A stretch of 17,674 nt of DNA from Calditrichia bacterium. GTDB taxonomy: Bacteria > Calditrichota > Calditrichia > RBG-13-44-9. The translations under genes and the position numbers were made by a program. The stretch covers positions 1 to 17,674 of the forward strand of contig JALXCH010000346.1 of NCBI GenBank assembly GCA_026991005.1, read 5' to 3'. Below, in pieces: positions 1 to 12,500 of this stretch. Numbering within the stretch: position 1 is the first letter of the stretch; the number at the start of each line of letters is the position of its first letter. The notes below the pieces were generated by a model. The model saw only the letters and a list, made by a program, of their open reading frames with translations, did not search any database and was not told the origin of the DNA.

Positions 1-454
1 CTTCATTATCCTGATTTACAAAAGCCACGTAATACTGAACCTGCTCTCCTTCTTTCACTTTGGGATCAATCAGCAACCGGCCCAGCAGCACCGAGAGTTT
101 GGGGAGTTTGAAACAGAGCATCAGAGAGTAAACGGGATCGACCTGCAATTTAGTCAGGATGCGTCCGGGATCGGGGTTTTTCATGGTACGCGCCAGCGTG
201 GCAAAATCCGGTCCCAGCAATTTCTGCATCTGGAAAGGATCGTCAACAGGGCGTACCACTACCGGAAGGGCTTTCTCCCAAGTGCCCTGCCCCACTTTTT
301 TCCAGAGCTCCACTCCCTGTCCCCGGGGAATCGGTCTGGTTAAAAAGATGTAACTGACTTTTCCATCACTAAACCCAATCAGCTCCGGCATTTCACCGGC
401 AAAAGCCGTCAGGCTCCACACAATTAATAGTGCTCCTATGAAAATCCTTCGCAT
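1..454 (-). CDS. Secreted Fn3-like protein, N-terminal part (runs off the window)
   Basis: The frame is open from ATG at 454 to the window edge, giving 151 residues; the C-terminus is missing. The start is preceded by CGAGGG four bases upstream. Residues 1-19 form a signal peptide (MRRIFIGALLIVWSLTAFA, then GEMPEL), so the protein is exported. The mature start (IGFSDGKVSYIFLTRPIP, then WKKVGQGTWEKALPVVVRPV) reads like the first strands of an Fn3/Ig-like sandwich. A helical insert (about residues 70-105) follows, and then a strand pair near LLIDPKVKEGEQVQYYVAF. That EGEQVQYYV pattern resembles the 'G-x-x-Y-x-Y-x-V' strand common in Fn3 domains of FCB-group secreted proteins. It lies 81 bp after the giant gene with no visible terminator, so co-transcription is likely. 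The specific function is unknown. The gene call is firm; the Fn3 assignment is moderate. Confidence 0.8.
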   Translation of the reverse strand, partial: MRRIFIGALLIVWSLTAFAGEMPELIGFSDGKVSYIFLTRPIPRGQGVELWKKVGQGTWEKALPVVVRPVDDPFQMQKLLGPDFATLARTMKNPDPGRILTKLQVDPVYSLMLCFKLPKLSVLLGRLLIDPKVKEGEQVQYYVAFVNQDNE

Positions 455-535
455 AAAGCCCTCGTTTTTTATCTACAAACGTTTCATTTACATTGTGAAT
501 TTACTACCTGTTTTCGCTTCCTCTTTCCCTCAGGA

Positions 536-3500
536 TTAATGGCCCGGGCCGATGGGTCCGGGAGGATTAATTCCCCCACCAGGCGGTGGGAAATTACCCG
601 GACCAGGAAGACCAGGATTACCAAAATTCGCACCGCCACCGAAGTTGTGGCCGCCTCCAAACGTCGCTCCGCTACCACCATAACCGGCAATAAAGCTCGT
701 CTGGCGAATGGGCGATTTCAGGTTGGCACGATTGGCAATGACGAAACGGATTGTATAACCTGTATTCTCCTGATAAGTCCCCGGCATTTCCAGAGTCACA
801 GAATTGCCAGGAGAAGCCGCAGTCGTTGGTATGATATATGTGATTGTACGGGTATCCGAAGGATCCGAATTCTTACGTATGGCAATTTTCATCCCGTAAA
901 TATCCGATTCGGAATCGGAGAAATTGCTCAAAGTAACCGATATTTTATGAGTTCCGCTGTGGTATTGGAGAGTAAGAATTCCCGTAGAAGGCGGTGTATT
1001 ATCGATACGAATTTCCCGAGAAGTTACATAAGCGCTGCGCATGCCATCTCCATTCACAGCCCGGATGGTAACATAAACTTTTTGTCCCGAAACTAATGAC
1101 AGGCTATCGATTTTAATCCGATTAATTGGTCCACCAAAATTAAATCCGCCTCCTACCCCTCCTGGCGGTAAGAGCGTAAAGCCGGTGGAGGGATTAAAGA
1201 GATCGGATGGGAAATCAACATGACCTACCTGCCCCGGTGCGTGATAAACAGTTACGTTACGACGCGTCCAGCTTACAATATCCCCATTGCCAGGAGTACT
1301 ACCAATCTTGTATTCGTAATAAGCTACACCGGTTTCGTAATCTTTAGCCGGTTTCAGTCCCAGAACAATGCTGGTAAGTGAACCATTGTAATAAGGCATA
1401 TAATCAGGGATGTTCCCGTAGGTAAAGCCCGGTTTGGTGGGAGCGGTACGATCCAGCGGTCGAATCGGCCCGGTGGTGGTTATCGGCCCAATGAGGCCTG
1501 CTTTATTCATGGCGCGAATATGGACATAGAAGGTATCCATATACGCCAGCGGTTCTCCCACTAATTTAATGCGGGTGACCGGGTGTCCGTTGGCATCGAT
1601 TCCCAGTAAACGCCAGCCACTGTTGGGCATGGGATCGTTAGGCGATTTCGTCACCTTGAACATGTACTGGTAAATTCCCGATTCCGTATCGCTGGCGGGA
1701 TCGAAATACACTCGAATTCCCGGTGGAATCGTGTCGTTCTGGGAGTACCCAGAATAACCAAGGAAATTCCCGATAACATTGAATATGTAGGTAAGCGAAT
1801 CGTTGCCACCGCTACTGGTGCCACCCGAAGAGCCGCCGGAAGAGGAAATGGGAATCACAAAGCTAAACTGGGTCCCATTCAGTTCCTGCTGGAAGGTTAC
1901 CGTAGAATTATAATTGGTAATGGCATTCTGTAAACTCGGTGGCGATTGCACATCCGACGGATAGGGACTGGTGAAGTTTACGGTCACCGCGCCGGGAGCT
2001 GTGGTGTCGATCTTCACAAAATTGGAAGCCCGAGGCGAGCTCCACATGCCCACGCTATTTTTCGCCCGCACATACACGAAATAGATATGATTGTGCTGCA
2101 AGGACAAATTGTAGATGTTGAAATCCGTACGCGGTCCCACGCTTTTCCATCTCACACTATCCGGATGAGGCGGGATTAAACTGGTTCCCACCGCATAAGC
2201 CAGTTCCACCACATCGGATTCATAATCCACTGCATCCACGTGCACATTGAGAATACTGCTGGTGCTGTACTGGTAAGCAGGAACTTTAACCCGGAGTACG
2301 GTTGGAGGTGTCGTGTCGTCCTTCATGTGCACCGTCCCCTGGAACTGGTTATTCTGATTACCGTCGAAGTGCACCGTGAAATCGGCAATACGACGGTTCA
2401 CGTACCCACTGGTGGAACGGGCACGAATCTTCAGGGTGAAGTCGTGCGAGGTCTCACCCAGTTTGGTGGGAATAAAGTAAGAGTAAAAGCTCTTCTTTTT
2501 CCCGATCATTTTAAAGTGGGTGGAATACACACCCATATTGGGCATCATGCTCTGGTACAAACCAATAGTATAGTTAATGAGACCGGAATTGTAGTACCCC
2601 GAATTTAACAAGGAGCTTCCGCTTCCACCCAAAATACTGCCGCCACCAAACAGAGTAGAACCGCCCAACGTGGTTGTGCCCCCACTGCCCGAGCCACTGC
2701 CTCCGCTGGTTCCTCCCGAACCGCCACTGGAACCACTTCCCCCTGCGGGGGCAGCATCGGCAATGGCAAAGCTATAGTTGGCAATTCCCACCGGATGCGC
2801 CGCATCGAAGCGAGCCAGAATGTGGGCGCGATATTTATCTTTATACAGGAATACATTGATAGAATTAATTTGCGGAGCATTTAACTGTTGTGCCAGCCGG
2901 TCGTGAATCACCTTCACATCGGGATGAAATTTCGTGAGGAAGTCTGGACCACCCACCCGAGCACGCACCATGGGACGTGGGGACGTAAACTGCCGCAAAT
3001 TCGCTACTCCAGTGGCAACTGAAAACCGAAGTCCGCTTAATCCACTTCCACCCATCGTCATAAATCCGCTATTGTTAAGTAATGAGGAAGAACCACCACC
3101 CGTAGTAATGTTGAAATATCTCAAGCTCTGGGAATAATTAGGCAGCAGATGCTGATCGATGTATGAGGTTAGCTTAACCAAACCAGAGGTGGATATGACC
3201 TCTATTTCATCTTCCGACGCCGAACCCAGTTGCCAGTAGAGGTAACGATCGGTCAGGTCATACAGAGCCTGGGCATACCCGATTCGTTTTTCATAAATTT
3301 TATCGATGACTTTCGTAACCTGCTCGTGTTTGGCATTCATTGCACCTATTTTTTCATCGTGATTGGTGATGTTCGCCACCACGGCAGAATCGAACTGAGA
3401 AGCCAGCATCTGTAAACCGGAGCGTGGAATATCTAACCAGAGGTTGATTCCCAGACGATTACATACAGTGCGAACATTATTGATGTTATTCAACTGATCT

Positions 3501-6500
3501 ATATTTGAAGAGTATTTCTGGTAAAAATTATCTGCCTGATCGGGCGAACCGGCATATACCACATCGGCCAGTTTCCGGGCACGTGCTTTTGCTAACTTTT
3601 TCAATTCATTAATATTACTAAGACGATTGGATTTATTATGAACAAACGAACTGATGGATGTTTTCAATCCATTCAGATGGTTCAAAGCACCATTTGCCCA
3701 GGAATGGAGTTCATAAATATACTCATGATTTTTCCAGAAATATTCCTCCAGCTTTTCCCGAGCTGCCAGATACTTCTCTCCCAGTGCTTTTACCGTGGCG
3801 GTGCCATCTTCACGGTTCAAGATCACATCAATTTGCGAGAGGTAGCTGTTCAGTTTCAAAATCCGCTGGTAAATCTGGTTCAGGATCCGTTCCCGCTTTT
3901 GCTCCATTTGCCGCGCCCGCTCTTTATGCTGATTATACAAATCGTCGTCGATGGATAGTTTTGGTTTAACTTTAAAACTCTGATGTTCGCGTCCTTCGGC
4001 ATCCGTGTAGGTAATCACAGAAACAGAATCGGACAATGCCTGAATGGGCGAAGCTATATCGTAAATTTCCAGAGCATTTTCCACCGAAGGCAACGAACCG
4101 AGGGATTGATCCAGTTGCTGCCCTAGCTGGTTGGCAATATTTTCCGCCTCCTGTAGTAACGCTTCTTCCTCGCTCAGCAACTGCGCAAGATAATTGGCTG
4201 TACTGGTGATATTTGAAGGTAAAGTTAAGCTCTGATTAATAAAGGAGTTCAAGGTGCTTATTTCAGAGGATTGCAATCCACCGTTTTCCGTCTCCATGGA
4301 TTTCCAGGACAAAGCGGTTCGCCGGGGATTGCTCGCAAAGAGGTTTATTCCTCCCTGGCGGACTTGTTTATCGTCCAGGCGAATACTGGCGGCCAGTTTT
4401 GCTTCCATATTATTCAGGGCTTTTTGTGCTTCTTTCTCCATCTCATCTGCCATATTTTCAGCTTCTTCAATTTTTTTCCTCATCTCCGGATCGCTCCCGA
4501 AGCCTCCGCTAAATTTGGGATCCACATTGCTAATCTTCAACCACACGGAACCTCCCCAACAGATTAATCCCCAGCCCAGACATATGGAACCAGATGCCTC
4601 GCCATACACAACGAATCGATCGGATATAATAAGAATCGCTTTCACCCCGGCGGTAAGGGAGACTACCCCCAGTACCACATCTGCTTTAACCTGAAAAGTA
4701 AAGTAACCTCCAAATTCCCGGGGTTCCAACCACTTCATCCAGATTGTTCCGGAAACTCTTGAATTAACGGAAATAATCCAGAAATTAAATCCCGTTTGAC
4801 CCGCAGCCTGAAACATAAATCCCGGATTTCCTACAAAGAAACGGCAATCTGCTTCCAGGAAACTTTTATTAATAACCACCGCATGGGCCATTCCCTTAAT
4901 GTAGAACATCGTTCCATCGTCTGTTTCGGCAATTTTAAATTGCAGCATTCCACTGCCCTGAATAATTCCTAACTGAATCTTAGCATATACTAATCCATCA
5001 ATGTAGAAATTATCGAACCGGGCTGTGAGCTTAAATCCACCAACGAGTTTGTCTTTCATATTTAATAATACCACCCGACCGGCGAAGTTAATGTATTGGT
5101 CGGTAATCGTAATCATGGTACTTCCATTAATGATAGACTTATCTGCAATAACCACACCAGCATACAACATGACCGCAAATTTAGCCTGCCCTCCGGTTAA
5201 CGATGGGAGAGAACCGATGATGGTATCACCTTTCAAATCCGTCTTTTGAACCACCAGATCCAGATATTCCTGTTTGGGATTGTAAAAGAATCCTCCACCC
5301 ACGCGCATTAATTGAATTCCCGGGAATAACGTAATTCCGGGTCCTGGTATTTCGGCCATAGCAAAAATACCGAAACGCAGTTTTCCATTAACCTGTTCAA
5401 ATAATCCTACCGTGCTAAAATGGAGGATATTATTTACATCCACATTACCTGCAGCCAGAAAGAGGATATCCGTACTGGTAGAATAATACACCATATCAAA
5501 AGAAGCAGTTACCACATTCTGAATGCTTAAGCTTAAATTTTGTATTACAAAGTTGGTCGTATCAGAGGATTTAAAAAGCATAAATTTCTGAACACCACCG
5601 CTAAAGGTGTTGGCAATGGTCATATTGGCACCAAATTCGATATACATATCGACGTGGCGCGTGACGGTTTTCTGAGAACCGCTATTCTTTTTGGTGGGAA
5701 TTGCTCCGGTTTTAAAGGATATATCCCCACCGTCGGGTAGATATTTGAAGCGATTAATTTCCAGTAAAAAGATGTTTCCAATACTCAGACGCCCACCACT
5801 AATGGCCGTGGCAATATTGGGCATATCGCCTGCGCTATTAACCTGCAAGTTTTTAAAAGTAATGGTACTGTTTACACTGGAAACATCGAGACTTACATCA
5901 CCCGAGATATCAATCCCAAAATCTGATCCGGAGAGTGAACTTAAATGTGTTAGTTTAAATCGCAATACTTCCAGATTGAAGGTGGGTGTGCCCTGCAAAC
6001 GGTAATTGGAAAAATGAGTACTCCCATCAAATCCAATCTGGATACCAGGATGCAGACCGCTGGCATCTTTATATCCGAACTCGATGCGATCGTTGTCCAG
6101 CCATAAGTCAGCAGTAATATTCACCCGGGAGTTTTTAAAATTATCCAGCTTTAAATCCATATCCATGTACACCAGGTCCAGGGTGCCTCTCCAGAATTGC
6201 CATTCGGTCTGGTCTCCGCCGCCTTTAGCATGGCTTTCATTCACCAGCACTACTTTGCCACCACCACCTACGGTTCCATTGGGAGCGATAAAGAAATTCA
6301 CATCGCTGGGACTCTGATTAAGCGGTGCCGGCGGGGTAACCCGGAACGTTGCCTTGAGCGAATCCTGCTCGAAAGAGAGCGTGGTAAGCTGTAACCGTTT
6401 AGGCACAATATTGATGGGGCTGGAAATGAGATTAGCTCCGGCAATGGAGAAACTCCCATCGGAACCAATCTTTAATCCGGTAAATGTACTGGTATTATCG

Positions 6501-9500
6501 AAAACTTTTACTTTCCCGCCCAGATTTAGACCAAACACTTTAGAGCTTCCCTGGGTTTCGTAGAAAAAGCCCAGTTGGGAGATGGTAAATTTCATGGCAA
6601 AGAGATCGAAATTCAACATGTCGCCAGGATTGTTAAAGGTAATGGTAGGCATTTGCAATCCCTGGCTCTTCGAAATTTTAAGCCCTTTCACCTCCACCGC
6701 AAAGTTTTCGCCAAAAGAGGGAATCTTAAATAATGTGTTCAATTCCAGCACAATATCCGATTGGTTCGTGTAAAATTTTATAGGCGGTTTAGAGGGATTG
6801 TTAGCCAGTGGCAATAACCGGGCTATTTTTATGGGAATTCCATTGGTAAGGTGCGAAATATCCGTGGTGAAACTGGTGGAATTTGTACCCACATTGGCCG
6901 CAAAATGAATGGGAGAAGGCGAACTGCTATTGTTCTCTTTAAACAAGTCCACAAACAAATCGCCGCTAAAGGAAATCTGGAATCCCGTGTTCGAGAAGTT
7001 GGTTCGGATTCCTTCTACTTTCAGTTGTACCGGCACATCTGTGCCAAAGCTAATCGTTTTGATGTAAGTGGTACCACTGGTGTAATGTTCGTGGTACTGC
7101 CCCACGCTCACAGTTCCCGAAATACCATTGGCACTAACCTCCAGGTTCTCCACAACTAAATCCATATTAGAAAGTGCTTCAGGCAACTTGATTTTGGCTC
7201 CAATAACAACCCCGTAAGTTCCATTCTTTTTTCGCACCGCAAAGCGGGTTACAGTTAGCGGGATGCCACGAGGAGTCAGGTCGAACAGGGAATTCCCTGT
7301 GGGCGCATCAATCTGAATTCCACCACTCACCAACTCGAAAGTGGTTTTATTCACACCAATACTTAAGGAAGTAACCGTTAGTTCGGGTGGTGTGCTTCCG
7401 TTATATTTCAGCGCCGGGATGACAATTTTAAGAGATTTCCCCTGCTTAATCTGTAACATATAAGCATTGCCAGTATCCCTGGTTTCTACCAGAAGGTTTC
7501 CCTGGTCATCTTTTAACCGCATATAAGCGATGTTTTTATTGGGCAGGCCCAGGGTATCCGGCAGTGGAATGACCGCCAGAATATTGCCCGGGACAAATCC
7601 AGTATTGTCGATGTAAGCCAGAAGTTCTCCATTGCGAATAAATTCTGCCCTACCCTGTACCACCCGGGGCGGCCATATATTCATCTTAAAATTGTTTTTG
7701 AATTGTACCGTTAACCCGGTGTAATCTTTACCCTGATAGCGGAAATTCACCTGCGCACTTCCATTGGCATAGAATTTCCCGTCCTGAATTCCCATGGTAG
7801 GTGGCAGATTCAATGCAATACCAAAATCCTCCGTAATGGTAGGATTGGCTCCGGTGGCTTGCCACTTTAACTGACCATGATCCAGAGTAATCTTGAAGGC
7901 AAAAGAAGAAGAGAACGTCACATTCCCGGATTTAATCTGGAAAGGATTTAGCCCGATGAGGAAATTGTTGAAATTGGCTGTAACGCTGGCACCACCACTT
8001 AATTTCAGTGTATTCGACCCGGAGATGCGAAGCCCATCTTTGTTCAGCACCGCCTGATTGATGGTAAAGCTCAGGAAATCCCCATCCATAGGCAGGTTCA
8101 GGCGGAAGGGCTTATTTATTCCGATTTGCCCGTTAATAAACTGTCCGCTTACCAGGTCCAGGGTAATATTTCCACTAACTGAGATGGAATCTCCGGATGT
8201 GGGCGGTGGTAATTTCAGTGTAGCGGCCATAGCCATAATGGCAGACTGGTTACCGCCGCTAATATTGAAAGTGAGAGAAGAGGAATTGACTTGTAGTTTC
8301 ACCGGTCCAAACTTCAGAGGGCATCCGGGCAGGAAGTTTGCAATTCGCCCGGAAATTTGCCCGGTAGAGGCGATATGAAGCGCCGTGCTGATATTGGTAG
8401 GCGAAGAGCAGGGGAATAACCCCGGCGGTACCTGGAAAGCACCTTCTACCAGGACATCAAATCTCTGCTGCCACCCAGAGGAAGTATTCTCTCCAAATAA
8501 TCTTCCCCGAAATTTTTTGGCAAAAAATTTGGCACCGCCTCCAATGGGAATTTCAATTCCAGGATCTGCCACCTGTTTATTCTGAATGGTTCCCGTAATA
8601 ATCCCATGGGAGAATCCGCAATTACTAACCAGCAACCCGATATTCTTTAACGCCGGAGGCATGTTGGGTGCCAGATTGGGCATGTTTAATTCCAAATCGA
8701 AACGAATTCCGGAAGCGCTTCCAAAATCCACCGATCCGTCAAAGAAGTTGACCGTGACTTCAGGAATCCGTAAGGAAGTTAACTTCAGCCCAAAACCACC
8801 CAGCTGGAAAGGAGTGAGATTTAAAGATGGGAAGGAGGTTTGGGGGAAATGAATTCCGCTGCGCGAAATGCGAATGTGCTCAATTTTGGGTAAACGAAAA
8901 TTTCCAAACTGCGGAAATCCCAGATTCGCCGAAAAATCGAATACAAAATTCCAGCCGGAACTCTGATTATAGGTGAGCGTGGGAATGGTAAAATCCCCTA
9001 GCGTCATATCGATAACGCCCAGGTTTAACGGGAGGTTACCCAGATTGGAATTAACCCGCAGGTTTTGTACATTAAATCCCGCTTGCGTTACATTCAAATC
9101 CATTCCCACCACATCCTGAAGGCTGTTGTTTAATCGCATTTTCAGTGCTGCCGAAGCGGTAAGGCTGAAATTCAACGAGTTAACGCTACATTGAATCCGA
9201 CCACGAAGGGAGGAAAGGAAGAGCTGAATCATGTCGTTACCGCTCACCAGGGGAATGGATTTGTTGAGGGTAAGGTTGAAATTGGCATCAAACTGGCCGG
9301 TTTCGTTCAAAGTGAGAGCGAGTATATCATTGGAAAGCACTGTGGAGAAAAGTTTTGGCACCCCTTTGAAGGTAAACGTTTTTACACCGCCAACATCCCG
9401 ATAATCTAGTTCTTTAATACTCAAAGGAATCCCCAGCGAAGAAAGATCAAACCCCGGCGTATTATTGGGAATTGTTGCATGGATGGAACCGCTGGTTAGT

Positions 9501-12500
9501 TGCAGGTGGAGGGGATCGACCACAATGGAAAATTCCACACCAATTTCCGGCGCCGTGCTCTGGTTAAACTTCAGTGCCGGGAAGACCAGCCGCACCGGTT
9601 TTCCCGGGCGAGTAGCTATTCGCACTCCACCACTTACATTGGTTACATCCACCAATGTAGTATTACCCTGCTTCAGCACCAGGTAGGCAATATTCACATC
9701 CGGTAAAGGCAAGCGTTCGGGAAGTGCCTGAGCACCAAAATATCCCAGATTTACATGGATACCACCGGCATCCAGATACGCAATGCGGTTAGTATTATAA
9801 TAAATCTCCACCATTCCCGACTTAATCTGGAAAGGCTGGAACTGCAAGGAAAAATTCTGGGAAAAGACGGCACGTAAATTTTGTAATCCTATCCCCTGAT
9901 AATTTAATTGCACCTGCGAGGTTCCGGAAATTTGCAAACCATTAGAAGTAATCCGAATATTGGAGGGTAAATTAAGCTGCAATGCATTTGTAAGATTGCT
10001 GGCAACCCCCACCTGTACCGCCTGCCAGCTTAACTGACCTCCGCTCAGGCCTACCCGAAAGGCAAAATTGCTTTGGAAGGTCGCATCACCCGAAACCACC
10101 CGCATGGTGCGCAGATTTAATAATAAATGATTAAACGTTACCCCGACTGTACTACCACCCAGTGCCAGTTGCTGGCTTCCGTTGATTTCCAGCCCATCTT
10201 TATTCAAAGTGGCCTGGGAGATGTGGAATGTTAAAATAGGCTGATTATTGGGAATTTTTAACGCAAAATTGCGGAAGGTGAGACTTCCCTGCAACAGTTC
10301 TCCGGTAATTAAATCCACCGTTAAATTACCGGATGCAGTGGAATTTGTACCCCCGGAAATACCGGGCATGGTAGCAGTTACAGAAGCACTCATTCGTGCC
10401 CGCTGGGTATTGCCGGAAAATTCAAAACTCAAACTACTGGAATTAACCCTTAGGGAAACAAATCCCAGTTGAATGGGGCAGGTGGGAACAAAATTGTTCA
10501 CCGTACCACTGATGTGGCCAAACCCGTCCATTTGCAAGGTGGAACTTCCCAGATTCTGCACCGAACCGCAGGAGAGAATATCCGGCAGCTTGAGGCTACC
10601 CGTCATGTTCAGGGTGGAACGATTCACCAGCAAACCACTGCTCCAATCCAAGTCCAGTTTTCCGGAAAGCGTTCGCACGTAATAAGCAGCTCCTCCGCCC
10701 AGAGGAATCTCCCCTTCGGTTCCGGTAAAATTTAACGTGGGGAAATTCACCTGAATACGGTTTCCACCCAACCCGACATTCCGCAAATGGAACACCTGCT
10801 GACGTAATACCGAGGCATAATTCAGCGGTAAATTGGGAAGTTTTACATCGATATCGGCCGAAAAATTCCAGTTAGGCCAGGTTCCATTGCTCCAGTTAAA
10901 ATTGAGGGCACCTACTTGGAACTTTTTCAGTTCCAGGCGCAATCCGGCAATCTGGAACGGCGAGAGCGAGGGGTTGTTAAACGTCTGGGCGCCAATAGTG
11001 ATTCCGTCCTGAGTGAAATGAATATTGCGAATCACCGGAGTATCGAACCCGCTAATGTCCGGGAAAGAAAAATCGGCATCGACATTGAGATCGAAATTGA
11101 AACGCCCATTGGTATAAGTAAAGGAATTAAGCTTCAGGTTGCGCAATGCCATCTGCATCCAGCGCATATTTAAGCGCAAATTGCTGGAAAGATTGGAAAC
11201 GAATTTCGTCAGTTGAAAACCGTTCGCTTTGCTTAATCGGACGGATACTTCCGGAATCCGGGTTGGGTTTCCTACAAAGGGGAATCGGAGACCTGCGGTA
11301 AACACGATATCAAAATCTATATTTCCATTGGAAGGATTCAAGGTCACGTTACCGTTAATTCCCCGGGTGACTAATTTGAGCACATCATATCCAGGAATCA
11401 GATTCAATGTATCGGTATCGGAAATATTGATCGGTATCCGGAATTGGGAAGAACTAAACCGAATGTCGGGGATTCGAATTAGGCCGGGAGAAGTGAGGTA
11501 CTTCAGTCGAACATCTGCGCGGGCATCCAGATTATCCAGATCAATCTGAATCCCCGTCATCCGAAATTTAACCAATTCATGGTCAAACTTGATAAGCGGA
11601 TGGTCCCAATCTCCACTGTAAGAGAGGTTACCTGTAAAGCCGGTTTTAGTCAGTTTAAAAGTTCCGGTTAAATTAACCGGATTAACTACGCCACCACCAG
11701 GGAATCGAAACCGTGCCTGGAAAGTAAGTCCCGTGGCTGGCGTAAAATGGAGACCAGTTACATCTATGGGCAGATTTGCCAGGCTACGGATCTTACTTAA
11801 TTGCCCGGATAATGAAGCGCTTACACTACCTCCGGTAAATGTAGGTGAAAATAAATTTCCTTTTAAGAAGGTTAAATTATTCAGGAATACATTCACAACT
11901 ACTGAATCGCGACCTACATACATCACCAGAGAGGCGTTTCCGTTCAGGATGTATTCCGTGCTGGTTTCAGTTTTGGTAGTTCCGCTTAAATTTTTCAAAT
12001 ATGCCACATTGGGAACTAATTCCAGACGTGTGAGGGTGTTCAGGTTCTGGGCGGGCTGATGTTTTTCTTTATAATAAAATGAAAAAATTTCCGAACGGCC
12101 TTCGTTTTCACCCAATGGCTGACCAAAATTAATCCCGGGATTATTGTTAAACGCTTGCACGTACCAGATGTATTTTTTACCTTTCTTGAATCGTCCGTAA
12201 GCAGAAGCCGGGTAAATCAGTTGTGTGGCATTATCAACATTGGCTTCAAAAACGGGGTAAGCCGATTGAATCACCCGAATGGGCACCTGTCCCGGTAGAA
12301 TCTCGAATACCGCCAGATGATACCGTACCTGAAAAGTGGGAATTCCATTGACCACCGGAGACCACTGGAAAATGAGGCTGGTTTCATCCAGTACCACCTC
12401 CTCATCCGCTGGCATCATTAGTTCGGGACGGTCGAAGGACATAATATATACGGTTTCGTAAGTTGGACCGTCGATAGGGGTTTGTTCACCTTCCCGGTAC

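Noticed and set aside
536..720. Type IX secretion sorting domain at the end of the giant protein
   Set aside because: The last 50 residues are Gly/Pro-rich low complexity (ending PPGPIGPGH) with none of the usual strand pattern of a T9SS C-terminal domain.
539..12059. Many plus-strand frames of 60-185 codons opposite the giant gene
   Set aside because: They are antisense shadows of a continuous, clearly protein-like 4115-codon frame and show no domain wording or ribosome sites of their own.
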